64,000 nt of DNA from Planococcus beigongshangi (GTDB lineage: Bacteria > Bacillota > Bacilli > Bacillales_A > Planococcaceae): NCBI RefSeq assembly GCF_016820495.1, contig NZ_JADHDU010000002.1, forward strand, positions 186,001 to 250,000, read 5' to 3'. The notes under the pieces were generated by a model. That model did no database searches. It was not told the origin of the DNA and worked only from the letters and a program-made list of their open reading frames with translations. A program made the position numbers and the translations under genes. Each line of letters begins with the position of its first letter. Positions within the stretch are counted from its first letter, which is position 1. Below, one piece after another: positions 51,122-62,216 of the stretch.

Positions 51122-53268
51122 CAGTCAGCCACTTCCTCATATCCGAGGCGTACGTAAATTTCTTCGATCACTTTCTGGGCAGCGACCGGAATAACGGTAC
51201 CTGGCCCAAAAATGGCACTTGCTCCGTTATTGCGGAGGAATTCATAATCCTGTGCAGGAATAACGCCGCCCACAACAATCAGGATATCTTCACGGCCGAC
51301 TTTTTTCAGTTCAGCGGCAAGTTCCGGAACAAGCGTCCGGTGACCGGCAGCAAGCGAACTGACCCCGATGACATGGACATCATTCTCTGCTGCCTGCTGC
51401 GCAGTTTCGGCAGGGGTCTGGAACAACGGTCCGATATCAACATCAAAACCCAGATCGGCAAATGCCGTTGCAATGATCTTTGCTCCCCGGTCATGACCAT
51501 CCTGCCCCATCTTCGCGACAAGGATACGCGGTCTGCGCCCTTCATTCTCAATGAAATCTTCCGTCATTTCCTTGACGGTTTCAATTTCTGCCTGATTGGA
51601 GAAATTCGAGCTGTATACACCGCTTACTGAACGGATGATCGCTTTGTGCCTGCCGGAGGCGAGTTCGATGGCATCGGAAATTTCACCGAGAGTCGCTCTC
51701 TCCCTTGCTGCATTCACAGCACATTCCACTATATTCCGATTGCCTTCGGTTGCAGCTTTTGTCAGTTCTGCCAATGCTTCTTTGACTTTATCGCTGTCTC
51801 TTTTCGCTTTTGCCATTTCAATGCGTTCAATCTGCTTTTTGCGGACCATCGTATTGTCGATATTCAGGATATCGATCGGGTCTTCCTGATCCAGACGGTA
51901 TCGGTTGACGCCGATAATCGTTTCTTCACCTGAATCGATCTGCGCCTGTTTTTTCGCAGCCGCTTCTTCGATGCGCATTTTCGGTAAACCTGTTTCGATC
52001 GCTTTTGCCATGCCGCCAAGTTCTTCGACTTCTTCGATCAATTCCCATGCTTTGTCCGTCAGCTGTTTCGTCAGGCTCTCCACATAGAAAGAACCTCCCC
52101 ACGGATCTATCACTTTCGTCATAGCCGTTTCTTCCTGCAGGAACAGCTGCGTGTTTCTTGCAATGCGGGCAGAAAAATCCGTCGGCAATGCAATCGCTTC
52201 ATCGAGCGCATTCGTGTGCAGGGATTGTGTATGGCCCATCGCTGCCGCATTCGCTTCAAGCAGCGTGCGAGTCACGTTATTGAAAGGATCCTGCTCCGTC
52301 AGACTCCACCCGGATGTCTGGGAATGGGTGCGCAGCGCCAGAGATTTCGGGTTTTGCGGATCAAACGATTTCATCATTTTTGCCCAGATTTCGCGGGCTG
52401 CACGCATTTTCGCTATTTCCATGAAATAATTCATGCCGATTCCCCAGAAGAAGGACAGTCTCGGTGCAAAGGAATCGATATCAATTCCCGCTTTTATACC
52501 CGTACGGACATATTCCAGTCCGTCTGCAAGGGTATAGGCAAGTTCGATATCCGCTGTGGCCCCTGCTTCCTGGATATGGTAGCCGGATATGGAAATCGAA
52601 TTGAATTTCGGCATATTACGGGAAGTGTATTCAAAAATATCCGCAATGATTTTCATCGACATTGCCGGAGGATAGATATATGTGTTTCTTACCATATATT
52701 CCTTCAATATATCGTTCTGGATCGTTCCCGCCAATTGTTCAGGAGCGACTCCCTGTTCTTCGGCTGCCACGATGAAAAAGGCCATGATCGGCAATACCGC
52801 TCCGTTCATTGTCATCGACACCGACATTTTATCAAGCGGGATGCCGTCGAACAGAATTTTCATATCTTCGACACTGTCGATGGCAACCCCCGCTTTACCT
52901 ACATCACCCACTACGCGCGGATGGTCAGAATCATATCCTCTGTGTGTGGCGAGGTCGAATGCGACTGACAGCCCCTTTTGCCCCATCGCCAGATTTCTGC
53001 GGTAAAATGCGTTGCTTTCCTCTGCAGTCGAAAACCCTGCATACTGGCGCACTGTCCACGGACGGGAGACATACATCGTCGGATATGGACCACGTAGAAA
53101 AGGTGCCTGACCGGGAAGAGAATCTTCAATTCCAGCCGTATCTGCTGGTGAATAGGATTGTTTGATCGAGATTCCTTCATTAGTCAGGAACTCTTCCGAA
53201 ATTTCCGGCTGAATGTTTTGTGATGTGTATTTTTTAAGATTTACTTTGGAAAAATCCGGTTTAGTCAT
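51121..53268 (-). CDS. mutB: Methylmalonyl-CoA mutase, large (catalytic) subunit
   Basis: 715 aa. TIM-barrel N-terminal part binds the acyl-CoA ([20 protein letters not shown], then IEAGAT-like segments). The C-terminal B12 domain has DGHDRG (the D-x-H-x-x-G cobalt-binding motif) and GVSSLAAGH. It converts (R)-methylmalonyl-CoA to succinyl-CoA. One base separates it from mutA. Confidence 0.97.
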   Translation of the reverse strand: MTKPDFSKVNLKKYTSQNIQPEISEEFLTNEGISIKQSYSPADTAGIEDSLPGQAPFLRGPYPTMYVSRPWTVRQYAGFSTAEESNAFYRRNLAMGQKGLSVAFDLATHRGYDSDHPRVVGDVGKAGVAIDSVEDMKILFDGIPLDKMSVSMTMNGAVLPIMAFFIVAAEEQGVAPEQLAGTIQNDILKEYMVRNTYIYPPAMSMKIIADIFEYTSRNMPKFNSISISGYHIQEAGATADIELAYTLADGLEYVRTGIKAGIDIDSFAPRLSFFWGIGMNYFMEIAKMRAAREIWAKMMKSFDPQNPKSLALRTHSQTSGWSLTEQDPFNNVTRTLLEANAAAMGHTQSLHTNALDEAIALPTDFSARIARNTQLFLQEETAMTKVIDPWGGSFYVESLTKQLTDKAWELIEEVEELGGMAKAIETGLPKMRIEEAAAKKQAQIDSGEETIIGVNRYRLDQEDPIDILNIDNTMVRKKQIERIEMAKAKRDSDKVKEALAELTKAATEGNRNIVECAVNAARERATLGEISDAIELASGRHKAIIRSVSGVYSSNFSNQAEIETVKEMTEDFIENEGRRPRILVAKMGQDGHDRGAKIIATAFADLGFDVDIGPLFQTPAETAQQAAENDVHVIGVSSLAAGHRTLVPELAAELKKVGREDILIVVGGVIPAQDYEFLRNNGASAIFGPGTVIPVAAQKVIEEIYVRLGYEEVAD

Positions 53269-53269
53269 G

Positions 53270-54964
53270 TCACAGCGCCTTCTTTCCTAAGTTCAGAATC
53301 TGGTCCAGTTTTTTCACGATGTCCTGTCCGGAATAGACAGCACCATCCAAAGCCCCGGCCTTCCAGCCAGTCATTTGTTCAGCAGGGTATCTGCCTGCCA
53401 CATCGATCACTGCAGCCGGCTTAACCGATGGGATGATGGCGTTCAGCTGTTCGTCATTTCCGCACAGCACAGCATAGTCAATTCCATTTTCTTCTATATA
53501 AGCGTCCAATGCAGCCGCATCTTTGATTTCAGGAGAAATGGCAGGTTCGATGCCACCGACAGCCAGGAGACCTTCCACAAAGTCGGATTTCGCTTTAACT
53601 TCCTTCAATGGCCCCAAATGAACGATTGCCGCTTTCAATTCGACTTCACGGCTTCTCGCGCGCAATTCCTCAAAAGGCGTTGCCAAACGTTTTGCTGTTA
53701 TATATTCAAGATGGCTGCTGTCAATGGAATGGTCTTTTACCGCTTCCTGCGGATTGGCATATATATTCGTGCCGATCAGAGACACTTTACGTTCCGCAGC
53801 CAATTTTTTGCGTTCAAGCCATTTAGCCTGAAAATCATCGGTCAGCAAGCCTGTTTTGATGACTTCCGAATATCCGCCTGCTTCTTCGATTTCAAGGAAA
53901 TAATTCCAGGCAGCTTCGATATACTGATTGGTCAGCTGCTCGATGAAATAGGATCCCGCGGAAGAATCGAGAACCCGTGCAACATGGCTTTCCTCTTTAA
54001 TGACCAATTGCACGTTCCGTGCGATCCTTCTGCTTGAGGGCTGAGACACCGTCAGGAAATCATGCGGGTGGACCGTATGGGCATCGGTGCCGCCCAGTAC
54101 CGCTGCAAAAGTGGAATTGCCTGCCCGCAATAAATTCACGTAGGGATCCAGTTTGGAATAGGACCGCACAGAGGTTTCTGTATAGACCGGGATCGCTACC
54201 GGTTCCTCCCCGTATGCTTCACTGAATGCCTTCCATAATCCGCGGAAAGCCCGCAGTTTAGCAATCTCCTGGAAAAACTGCGTATCGACAGCAAAACGGA
54301 TCCAGGATTTTGAAGCGGTTTCCTTATAATCGCCGTCCTTGATCTTTTCAGCAAGAATACTCAATGCCACGCCAAGTTCATGAACGATCGTTCCACCTGC
54401 ATTGTGGACAGGGACCGTATCGATCAAGACGGTCTTGATCGAGCCCGGCGCAGTCACTTTTTCTTCCGAAAAAATAACGCCCGACAAAAGATGCTGCTGT
54501 TTTTCATCAATAATATCAAAGACGCGGAGAATATCCGTATCATCGCTTGTCACTTTAAAATAGAAAGGATGCTTGATCAGCAAATCAGCAAGTCTCTTCA
54601 GCTCTTCTTCAGACCAGACGAACTTCGCTGAACTGGTGTAAACAACAACGTTATTGCCTTTTGTCAGATCTTCCTTCGTTTTCGACAAAAAATCTTCCGG
54701 TGATTCGACCAGCACTTCCTGTGCAACCAGCCAGCCCGCTTCCTGCTTGCCATTTCTTACCGCTTCCTGCTGAAATCCTGGAAGGTCTCCAAGGGATTCA
54801 AGCATTTCCTTTGTATATAAAGGCTCCAGGGTGATGCCTTCAATTGTCGGTGTTTTCAGAGTTGATTCGACAGTCTTGCCGTCTATCGCTTTTTCGGCAG
54901 CCTGTCGCCATTCGTCATATGTACGTTTCGGAAATTTCGTCTGTTTCATCGATTCAATCGTCAA
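53270..54964 (-). CDS. mutA: Methylmalonyl-CoA mutase, small subunit
   Basis: About 564 aa from TTG 54964, which has GGGAGG 6 bases upstream; an ATG at 54991 is possible but has a weaker site. The barrel half is homologous to MutB. The C-terminal domain lacks D-x-H-x-x-G (it reads [14 protein letters not shown]), as expected for the non-catalytic subunit. First gene of a mutA-mutB-meaB operon, separated from bkdB by a terminator. Confidence 0.93.
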   Translation of the reverse strand: MTIESMKQTKFPKRTYDEWRQAAEKAIDGKTVESTLKTPTIEGITLEPLYTKEMLESLGDLPGFQQEAVRNGKQEAGWLVAQEVLVESPEDFLSKTKEDLTKGNNVVVYTSSAKFVWSEEELKRLADLLIKHPFYFKVTSDDTDILRVFDIIDEKQQHLLSGVIFSEEKVTAPGSIKTVLIDTVPVHNAGGTIVHELGVALSILAEKIKDGDYKETASKSWIRFAVDTQFFQEIAKLRAFRGLWKAFSEAYGEEPVAIPVYTETSVRSYSKLDPYVNLLRAGNSTFAAVLGGTDAHTVHPHDFLTVSQPSSRRIARNVQLVIKEESHVARVLDSSAGSYFIEQLTNQYIEAAWNYFLEIEEAGGYSEVIKTGLLTDDFQAKWLERKKLAAERKVSLIGTNIYANPQEAVKDHSIDSSHLEYITAKRLATPFEELRARSREVELKAAIVHLGPLKEVKAKSDFVEGLLAVGGIEPAISPEIKDAAALDAYIEENGIDYAVLCGNDEQLNAIIPSVKPAAVIDVAGRYPAEQMTGWKAGALDGAVYSGQDIVKKLDQILNLGKKAL

Positions 54965-55027
54965 AACTTTCCCTCCCTTATCTATCTCCATTTCATTTTA
55001 CCTGAGAACGCCGGTCTATTAAAGCCA

Positions 55028-55059
55028 AAAAAGCCTGAAGTCCGCAGACTTCAGGCTTT
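55028..55059 (-). terminator. Terminator of the bkd operon
   Basis: Perfect 13-bp stem AAAAGCCTGAAGT/ACTTCAGGCTTTT with a 6-base loop, just after the bkdB stop. Confidence 0.85.
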
Positions 55060-55073
55060 TCTTTAGATTTTTC

Positions 55074-56426
55074 TTAATAAACAGACGTATTTTCTTTCGA
55101 CATGTTCTCAAGGATCTCTTTGACGCGTGCCAGGAACTGGCCAGCGACAAGCCCGTCAAGGACCCGGTGGTCAAGCGACATACACAAGTTGACCATATCA
55201 CGTGCAGCGATCATGCCATTGTCCATGATCACCGGTCGTTTAACGATCGATTCCACTTGAACGATAGCTGCCTGCGGATGGTTGATGATGCCCATCGACT
55301 GGATCGAACCGAATGAACCGGTATTGTTCACAGTGAAGGTACCGCCTTGCATGTCAGCTGAAGACAATTTGCCTGAACGTGCTTTCAAGGCCAGTTCATT
55401 GACTTCTTTTCCGATGCCTTTGACAGATTTTTCGTCCGCATCTTTGATGACCGGTACGAATAATGCGTTATCCGATGCAACAGCTATAGAGATATTGATA
55501 TCTTTCTTCTGGATGATCTTATCTCCTGCCCACATAGAGTTCATCATCGGGAATTCTTTCAGCGCCTGTGAAATGGCTTTCACGAAGAACGCAAAATAAG
55601 TGATATTGAAACCTTCTTTTTTCTTGAAATCGCCTTTGATCGAATCACGGTATTGAACGAGGTTCGTTACGTCGACTTCAATCATCATCCACGCGTGAGG
55701 CGCTTCATGTTTACTCTTCAGCATATTCGCGGCAATCGCGCGGCGGACGCCGGTTACCGGAATTTCAACATCTCCCGGTGCACTTTGGATCGGAGCTGAT
55801 GGAGCTTTTGGTGCCGGTGCTGATGGAGCTGCCGGTGCTGACTGCTGCTGTTGAGGGGTTTCCTCAGCTTGAGCTGATGCTGCCGGTGCATCGCCAGCTT
55901 TAGGAATATTGCCGCTTTCAATCAGCGCCATGATATCCTTGCGGGTGATGCGCCCTTCGTTGCCGGAACCTTCCACTTGCGTCAGGTCAATGTCGTTTTC
56001 CTGTGCCAGGCGCATTACAGCCGGTGAATAACGTGCTTTGGAACCGCTGGCTTTCGCTGGTTTTGACGAGCCTCTTTCGCCAGTCATACCTTTAGTCACT
56101 TCAGTATCTTCCGCCGGCATCGTATTTTCTTTGCCCGGATTCGCAGGCTGCGGCGTCGCATCTTCAGCTGGAGCCGAGTCGCCGCCTTCAGTTTCGATTG
56201 TACAGACGATTTCGCCTACTGCCAGTGTGTCGCCTTCTGCGGCAATCAATTCTTTGATGGTGCCTGTAAATGACGACGGCACTTCAGCCGTCACTTTATC
56301 CGTGTTCACTTCAGCGAGTGCATCGTATTTATTGACATGGTCGCCGGGTTGAACGAGCCATTTTTCAATCGTGCCTTCAGTGACACTTTCACCAAGCTGA
56401 GGCATTTTAATGTTTTCGATAGCCAA
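55074..56426 (-). CDS. bkdB: Branched-chain alpha-keto acid dehydrogenase E2 (lipoyl acyltransferase)
   Basis: 450 aa. The lipoyl domain has the lipoylated Lys in EVNTDKVTAEV (about 44), then an Ala/Pro-rich linker, a peripheral-subunit-binding domain (RYSPAVMRLAQENDIDLTQV, about 130-165), a second Ala/Pro linker, and the catalytic domain ending LSLDHRVLDG with active His and Asp. The start is TTG 56426 with GGAGG upstream. It lies about 120 bp after bkdAB, a gap filled by a dispersed repeat. Confidence 0.95.
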   Translation of the reverse strand: MAIENIKMPQLGESVTEGTIEKWLVQPGDHVNKYDALAEVNTDKVTAEVPSSFTGTIKELIAAEGDTLAVGEIVCTIETEGGDSAPAEDATPQPANPGKENTMPAEDTEVTKGMTGERGSSKPAKASGSKARYSPAVMRLAQENDIDLTQVEGSGNEGRITRKDIMALIESGNIPKAGDAPAASAQAEETPQQQQSAPAAPSAPAPKAPSAPIQSAPGDVEIPVTGVRRAIAANMLKSKHEAPHAWMMIEVDVTNLVQYRDSIKGDFKKKEGFNITYFAFFVKAISQALKEFPMMNSMWAGDKIIQKKDINISIAVASDNALFVPVIKDADEKSVKGIGKEVNELALKARSGKLSSADMQGGTFTVNNTGSFGSIQSMGIINHPQAAIVQVESIVKRPVIMDNGMIAARDMVNLCMSLDHRVLDGLVAGQFLARVKEILENMSKENTSVY

Positions 56427-56463
56427 AGGGATTCCTCCTTTTTTATTCTATTATTATGTCCGG

Positions 56464-56542
56464 TGTCCAGACTCTAGCGGCCAAGGCCGCTTCGCTGTTC
56501 TGTCTTATGCCTTTCAGAACTTAACGGGTGCTATCGCTTTTC
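56464..56542 (+). repeat. bcr-type dispersed repeat, truncated copy inside the bkd operon
   Basis: Runs GTGTCCAGACTCTAGCGGCC ... GCCGCTTCGC ... TCTTATGCCTTTCAGAACTT and ACGGGTGCTATCGCTTTTCT. The last 41 bp differ from the 44674-44795 copy at only 4 positions, but the middle is shorter. It ends a few bases before the bkdAB stop codon. Confidence 0.75.
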
Positions 56543-56545
56543 TTA

Positions 56546-57529
56546 TTAATATTCTGCCAACTCACGCATCGCTTTTTCAACTTTATCCGGATTGATCATG
56601 AAATATTTTTCCATGGTCGGTGCGTACGGCATTGCCGGCACGTCCGGACCAGCGAGGCGCTGAATCGGAGCATCCAGGTCGAACAGGCAGTTTTCAGCGA
56701 TGATCGCTGCCACTTCGCCGATGATGCTTCCTTCTTTATTGTCTTCAGTGACAAGAAGGACTTTCCCGGTTTTCTTCGCAGCCTCGATGATGCCTTCTTT
56801 ATCCAGTGGATAAATTGTGCGGAGGTCAAGGATATGCGCAGAATAGCCGTCTTCTGCAAGACGTTCAGCAGCCTGCAATGCAAAATGCACAGCCAGGCCG
56901 TAAGTGATGACAGTGATGTCTTCACCTTCACGTTTTACATCAGCTTTACCGATTTCAATCGTGTAATCCTCTTCCGGCACTTCACCTTTGATCAGGCGGT
57001 ATGCGCGTTTGTGTTCAAAGAACATCACCGGATCTTCGTCGCGGATTGCCGCTTTCAAAAGACCTTTTGCATCATATGGTGTTGATGGGATGACGATTTT
57101 AAGACCAGGCTGATTGGCAAAAACCGCTTCAACCGACTGGGAATGATAAAGTGCGCCGTGTACACCGCCGCCAAAAGGTGCACGGAATACGATCGGGCAT
57201 GACCAGTCATTATTTGAACGGTAACGGACACGTGATGCTTCAGAAATGATCTGGTTGACGGCAGGCATGATGAAATCGGCAAACTGCATTTCAGCGATCG
57301 GACGAAGTCCATACATGGCGGCACCGATCCCTACACCTGCGATTGCAGATTCTGCAAGCGGTGTATCCAGGACGCGGTCAGCGCCGAATTGATCATAAAG
57401 GCCGGCAGTCGCTTTAAAGACGCCGCCTTTTTTACCGACGTCTTCACCGAGGACGAATACATTATCGTCGCGTTCCATTTCCTCTTTCATGGCAAGTGTG
57501 ATGGCGTCAATATAATTCATTACTGCCAT
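56546..57529 (-). CDS. bkdAB: Branched-chain alpha-keto acid dehydrogenase E1 beta
   Basis: 327 aa. Transketolase-type pyrimidine-binding domain (MNYIDAITLAMKEEMERD, GEDVGKKGGVFKAT, then EAxF-type segments) and C-terminal domain with FEHKRAYRLIKGEVPEEDY. Forms the alpha2beta2 decarboxylase with BkdAA, using thiamine diphosphate. Start overlaps the bkdAA stop by one base (TAATG). Confidence 0.96.
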   Translation of the reverse strand: MAVMNYIDAITLAMKEEMERDDNVFVLGEDVGKKGGVFKATAGLYDQFGADRVLDTPLAESAIAGVGIGAAMYGLRPIAEMQFADFIMPAVNQIISEASRVRYRSNNDWSCPIVFRAPFGGGVHGALYHSQSVEAVFANQPGLKIVIPSTPYDAKGLLKAAIRDEDPVMFFEHKRAYRLIKGEVPEEDYTIEIGKADVKREGEDITVITYGLAVHFALQAAERLAEDGYSAHILDLRTIYPLDKEGIIEAAKKTGKVLLVTEDNKEGSIIGEVAAIIAENCLFDLDAPIQRLAGPDVPAMPYAPTMEKYFMINPDKVEKAMRELAEY

Positions 57530-58533
57530 TATTCGTTACCTCCTTTTTCTGCATAGACATATTTCAATGCATGTTCAGGTTCAGCGTAAGGTGCATTTTC
57601 CGCATAGTCAGTCGCTTCGTTCACGATCACCATGATGCGGTCATTGATTTCTTTTTCCAGATCATCATTCAGGATGCCGTTTTCCTTCAGGTAGGCACCG
57701 AACAGAAGAATCGGATCTTTCTCTTTTTGTGCAGCCAGTTCGTCAGCTGAACGGTATTGTCTGTGATCATCATCAGAAGAGTGGGCAGTCAGGCGTTCTG
57801 ATACAGTTTCGATCAGGCTCGGGCCTTCGCCGCGGCGTGCACGGTCTGCTGCTTCTTTGACGTGCTTGTAGACTTCGATCGGGTCGTTGCCGTCGATCGT
57901 GACGCCCGGCATGCCATAGCCGATTGCCCGGTCTGACACGTTTTTCGAAGCCACTTGACGGTCAAAAGGAACAGAAATTGCATATTTATTATTTTCAACC
58001 ATTGTAATGACCGGTAATTTATGGACTCCCGCAAAGTTTAAGCCTTCGTGGAAATCACCCTGGTTGGATGAACCTTCACCCAAAGTCGTGAATGTGATGA
58101 AATCCTGTTTTTTCATTTTCCCGGCTAATGCCACACCGACTGCATGAGGCAATTGGGTCGTAACCGGTGAGGAACCCGTCAAGATACGGTTCTTCTTCTG
58201 GCCGAAGTGACCAGGCATCTGGCGTCCGCCGGAGTTCGGATCTTCCGCTTTGGCAAATGCCGACAGCATAAGATCTTTAGGCGTCATACCGAAATGAAGG
58301 ACTACCCCGATATCACGGTAATAAGGTGCGATGTAATCCTTTTGATTGTCTAGGGCGAAAGCAGCGCCGACCTGGGCCGCTTCCTGTCCCTGACATGAAA
58401 TGACAAACGGGATTTTACCCGCACGGTTCAATAGCCACATGCGCTCGTCAACGCGGCGGGCCGTCAGCATTGTTTCATACATTTTTAGAACATCATCATT
58501 CGACAAACCAACTTCTTCATGTTTTGCAGTCAT
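57529..58533 (-). CDS. bkdAA: Branched-chain alpha-keto acid dehydrogenase E1 alpha
   Basis: 334 aa. Thiamine-diphosphate motif GEGSSNQGDFHEGLNFAGVHKLPVI... with NNKYAIS (the GDG-N26-NN type), and SCQGQEAAQVGAAFAL plus PYYRDIG typical of keto-acid dehydrogenases. GGAGG precedes the ATG. Confidence 0.96.
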   Translation of the reverse strand: MTAKHEEVGLSNDDVLKMYETMLTARRVDERMWLLNRAGKIPFVISCQGQEAAQVGAAFALDNQKDYIAPYYRDIGVVLHFGMTPKDLMLSAFAKAEDPNSGGRQMPGHFGQKKNRILTGSSPVTTQLPHAVGVALAGKMKKQDFITFTTLGEGSSNQGDFHEGLNFAGVHKLPVITMVENNKYAISVPFDRQVASKNVSDRAIGYGMPGVTIDGNDPIEVYKHVKEAADRARRGEGPSLIETVSERLTAHSSDDDHRQYRSADELAAQKEKDPILLFGAYLKENGILNDDLEKEINDRIMVIVNEATDYAENAPYAEPEHALKYVYAEKGGNE

Positions 58534-58547
58534 TCAATTTTCCTCCT

Positions 58548-59975
58548 TTAACTGTGGATTGCTTTTCCGTCAACTGCCAGTGCAGCTTCACCCATAATTT
58601 CAGATAATGTCGGGTGGGGGTGGATCGCATCTGCAATTTCCCAAGGTGTAGCATCCAGGACCATTGCCAGCCCAGCTTCAGAAATCATATCCGTTACGTG
58701 TGGCCCGATCATATGGACGCCCAGCACATCGTTCGTTTCCTTATCAGCTATGATTTTGACAAAACCATCAGATTCGCCGTAAACCAGCGCTTTACCGATT
58801 GCTTTAAAAGAGAATTTCCCGACTTTGACGTCGAATCCTTTTTCTTTTGCCTGATCTTCCGTGATGCCGACACTTGCCGCTTCCGGATTTGAATAGATGC
58901 AGCGGGAAACTTTATCATAATCGATGGCGTGCGGGTTATTCCCTTTAATATGCTCTACAGCAGTAATGCCTTCATGTGAAGCCACATGCGCCAATTGAAG
59001 TCCGCCGATGACATCGCCGATTGCGTAAATATGCGATTCTTTTGTCTGGAAGGTATTTTTAACTTGAATGAACCCTTTATCCACGATGATATCTGTGTTT
59101 TCAAGGCCGATTCCTTCGACATTTGCCTGTCGTCCGACCGATACCAGCATTTTCTCAGCAGTGAAACGCTGATTTTCACCATTGATGTCCGCTTGGATCG
59201 TAACGCTGTTTTCACCTTTTTCAAGGGTATCCGCCATGACTTTTGCATTTACAGCAAATTTAATGCCTTTTTTCTTCAATAATTTCAGCATTTCTTTTGA
59301 AATGTCTTTATCCTCTGTCGGAATGATCCGGTCTGCGTATTCGATGACGGTGATATCGACACCAAAATCGTTCAGCATGGATGCCCATTCGATTCCGATA
59401 ACTCCGCCTCCGACGATCAGCATCGACTTCGGCAATTCAGTCATGGCGAGCGCTTCATCAGAACTCATGACGAAATTGCCGTCGATTTCAAGACCTGGCA
59501 AACTTCTTGGTCGTGAACCCGTTGCGATGATGACATTATGGGGGATCAACATCTCGTTTTCTTCTCCATTATTCATTTCAACTGAAATCGTACCTGGATT
59601 CGGCGAGAAGATGGAAGGTCCCAAAATGCGGCCGATGCCTTCGTAAACATCGATCTTCCCTTTTTTCATCAATCCTTTGACGCCGTTATGCAATTGGTCG
59701 ACAATTTCCTGTTTTCGCTGCTGCACACGCGAGAAATCAAGTGTGACTTCCCCTGTTTGCACGCCGAAATCAGCTGCGTGGTTTTTGGCAGTCGAGTAAA
59801 CTTCCGCACTTCTGAGAAGTGCCTTGCTCGGAATGCATCCTTTGTGAAGGCATGTACCGCCCAAATCGCCCTTTTCGACGATCGCCGTTTTCAAACCCAA
59901 TTGAGCTGAACGGATGGCTGCCACATAACCGCCTGTTCCGCCGCCCAGGATGACAATATCATAATTCTGTGCCAT
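58548..59975 (-). CDS. lpdV: Dihydrolipoyl dehydrogenase of the Bkd complex
   Basis: 475 aa. GGGTGGYVAAIRSAQLG, redox pair in GGTCLHKGCIPSK (C43/C48), NAD site VGGGVIGIEWASML, AIGDV, and the C-terminal HPHPTLSE base. It reoxidises the lipoyl arm of BkdB. Position inside the bkd operon fixes its role, in contrast to the orphan lpdA at 1575. Confidence 0.96.
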   Translation of the reverse strand: MAQNYDIVILGGGTGGYVAAIRSAQLGLKTAIVEKGDLGGTCLHKGCIPSKALLRSAEVYSTAKNHAADFGVQTGEVTLDFSRVQQRKQEIVDQLHNGVKGLMKKGKIDVYEGIGRILGPSIFSPNPGTISVEMNNGEENEMLIPHNVIIATGSRPRSLPGLEIDGNFVMSSDEALAMTELPKSMLIVGGGVIGIEWASMLNDFGVDITVIEYADRIIPTEDKDISKEMLKLLKKKGIKFAVNAKVMADTLEKGENSVTIQADINGENQRFTAEKMLVSVGRQANVEGIGLENTDIIVDKGFIQVKNTFQTKESHIYAIGDVIGGLQLAHVASHEGITAVEHIKGNNPHAIDYDKVSRCIYSNPEAASVGITEDQAKEKGFDVKVGKFSFKAIGKALVYGESDGFVKIIADKETNDVLGVHMIGPHVTDMISEAGLAMVLDATPWEIADAIHPHPTLSEIMGEAALAVDGKAIHS

Positions 59976-59993
59976 GTAAATGTCCTCCTTCTA

Positions 59994-61079
59994 TTATAAA
60001 GCGGGATAATTCTTAGCTGTTTCTTCGCCGTTCAGAACACGGACCGCACCTTCTGCGAGAGCCTGCAATTCATTCTCGCCGGGATGGACCGCCACATCAG
60101 CGATCCAGCTGATTCTGCCGGAAATCGATTTGACGAATTCTTTTCCGTAGGCAAGCCCACCGGTTAAGATGATCGCGTCGACTTTGCCTTCCAGCACGGC
60201 ACTTGCCGAACCGATTTCCTTGGCTACTTGATAAGCCATGGCATCATAGACCAGCTGTGCCTGTTCATCGCCTTTTTTGATGCGTTTCTCTACAGTCACT
60301 GCATCATTCGTGCCGAGATAGCTGACAAGTCCTCCCTGGCCGACAAGGCGCTTCATGATTTCATGCCGGTAATACTGACCTGAAAAGCATAATTCCACCA
60401 AATCGCCGGCAGGAACAGTCCCAGCCCTCTCAGGACTAAATGGACCATCGCCGTGCAGGCCATTATTCACTTCGACCACACGGCCGTCCTTATGGACACC
60501 GACAGTAATGCCGCCGCCCATATGCGTCACGATCAGACGGAGCTCATCATAGCGCCGCCCTTTTTGTTTTGCATATCTTCTGGCGACCGCCTTCTGGTTC
60601 AGTGCATGGAAGATCGATTTTCGTTCAATCAATGAAAACCCGGATATGCGCGCAATCGGATCAAGTTCATCCACTACAACGGGATCCACGATAAAGGCGG
60701 GGATGTTCAATCCGTCAGCAATCTCATTGGCGATGATGCCGCCAAGATTCGAAGCGTGCTGGCCGGATACCCCTTTACGGAGATCCCCCAGCATCGCTTC
60801 GTTGACAGCATAAGTTCCACCTTCGATCGGACGAAGCAATCCTCCTCTGCCGCAGACAGCGGAAAGTTTTGAAATATTCATCCCTTCCTCATCCAATGCT
60901 TCCAGTATGGTCTGTTTTCTGAAAGCATACTGATCGATGATTGTGGGGAATCCATTGATCTCTTCTGCAGAATGGCGGATCGTTTTTTCCATGATCAGAA
61001 TATCGTTATCAAAAACGCCGATTTTAGTCGACGTGGAACCTGGGTTAATGACCAGTATGCGATAAGACTGCTCTTGCAA
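59994..61079 (-). CDS. buk: Butyrate kinase
   Basis: 361 aa, ASKHA acetokinase family. [14 protein letters not shown] (adenosine/phosphate 1), [13 protein letters not shown] (phosphate 2), and [13 protein letters not shown] (adenosine). With ptb it turns branched acyl-CoA into acyl-phosphate and then acid plus ATP. TTG start with GGAGGG 7 bases upstream. Confidence 0.95.
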   Translation of the reverse strand: MQEQSYRILVINPGSTSTKIGVFDNDILIMEKTIRHSAEEINGFPTIIDQYAFRKQTILEALDEEGMNISKLSAVCGRGGLLRPIEGGTYAVNEAMLGDLRKGVSGQHASNLGGIIANEIADGLNIPAFIVDPVVVDELDPIARISGFSLIERKSIFHALNQKAVARRYAKQKGRRYDELRLIVTHMGGGITVGVHKDGRVVEVNNGLHGDGPFSPERAGTVPAGDLVELCFSGQYYRHEIMKRLVGQGGLVSYLGTNDAVTVEKRIKKGDEQAQLVYDAMAYQVAKEIGSASAVLEGKVDAIILTGGLAYGKEFVKSISGRISWIADVAVHPGENELQALAEGAVRVLNGEETAKNYPAL

Positions 61080-61099
61080 ATAGATCCCTCCATTCTGTA

Positions 61100-62194
61100 T
61101 TAGCGTCTGCTAATGATGTTATGTTCGTTGCGCAGGAACTGGCTGCGGGAGTTGCGTACGCGCTCGATGCGTTCTTCCGCCATGCGTTCTGCAGCCTGGT
61201 AGCTAGGAATTCCATCACGTTTCGAAATTTCGAAGATGCGTGAAATGCTGTCGTAGATCGTTTCTACACGTTTCATCGCACGTTCGTTATTGTATCCGTA
61301 TAATTCATCAGCCACGTTGATAACGCCGCCCGAGTTGATCACAAAGTCAGGAGTGTAGACGATGCCGCGCGCTTCAAGTTCGTCGCCGTGGCGTTCTTCC
61401 TTTAATTGGTTATTCGCGGAACCTGCCACAACTTTCGCTTTCAACTGCGGAATCGTTTCATCATTGATGATAGCGCCCATCGCACATGGTGCAAAAATAT
61501 CAACATCCTGCGAGTAGATTTCGTTAGGCTCGACAGCTGTCGCACCGAAATCATTGACTGCACGCTGAACAGCCTCTTTATTGATGTCCGTAACAATCAG
61601 GTCTGCACCTTCTTTGTGGAGGTATTCGCATAATGTATAAGCAACGTTTCCGACGCCTTGAACGGAAACTTTCTTCCCTTTCAGTGAATCGTCACCGAAT
61701 GCTTCCAGCGCGGCCGCCTTCATACCGATGTAAACGCCGTATGCCGTCACCGGTGATGGATTGCCTGAAGAGCCGAATGCCGGAGAGATGCCAGTTACAA
61801 AATCAGTTTCTTCGTGGATCAAGTCCATATCAGCTACTGTAGTCCCAACATCTTCCGCAGTAATATAACGCCCGTTCAATCCCTGGATGAAACGGCCGAA
61901 TGCACGGAACATTTCTTCGTTCTTATCTTTTAACGGGTCACCGATGATAACTGTTTTACCGCCGCCAAGATTCAGGCCTGCTGCTGCGTTTTTATAAGTC
62001 ATTCCACGGCCAAGACGGATTGCGTCTTCGATCGCTTCTTCTTCCGTTTCATAATTCCACATGCGTGTTCCGCCAAGTGCTGGCCCCAAAGTCGTATCAT
62101 GAATGCAGATGATCGCTTTTAGTCCGGAATTCTTATCCTGGCAAAAAACCAATTGCTCGTAATCATGTTCTTCCATTTTTTTAAAAATTTCCAT
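61100..62194 (-). CDS. bcd: Leucine (branched-chain amino acid) dehydrogenase
   Basis: 364 aa. Catalytic Lys in the glycine-rich [20 protein letters not shown] (about 65-85), and the NAD fold [17 protein letters not shown]. Reversible oxidative deamination of Leu, Val and Ile, feeding the keto-acid complex downstream. Followed by buk after about 20 bp. Confidence 0.96.
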   Translation of the reverse strand: MEIFKKMEEHDYEQLVFCQDKNSGLKAIICIHDTTLGPALGGTRMWNYETEEEAIEDAIRLGRGMTYKNAAAGLNLGGGKTVIIGDPLKDKNEEMFRAFGRFIQGLNGRYITAEDVGTTVADMDLIHEETDFVTGISPAFGSSGNPSPVTAYGVYIGMKAAALEAFGDDSLKGKKVSVQGVGNVAYTLCEYLHKEGADLIVTDINKEAVQRAVNDFGATAVEPNEIYSQDVDIFAPCAMGAIINDETIPQLKAKVVAGSANNQLKEERHGDELEARGIVYTPDFVINSGGVINVADELYGYNNERAMKRVETIYDSISRIFEISKRDGIPSYQAAERMAEERIERVRNSRSQFLRNEHNIISRR

Positions 62195-62216
62195 TTTATA
62201 TTCCTCCTAGTGATTG

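Noticed and set aside
52216-52968. 250-codon plus-strand frame within mutB
   Set aside because: Antisense shadow of the mutase; rich in Phe, Arg and Cys, without a start site.
53375-54037. 220-codon plus-strand frame within mutA
   Set aside because: Antisense shadow with no ribosome site or family features.
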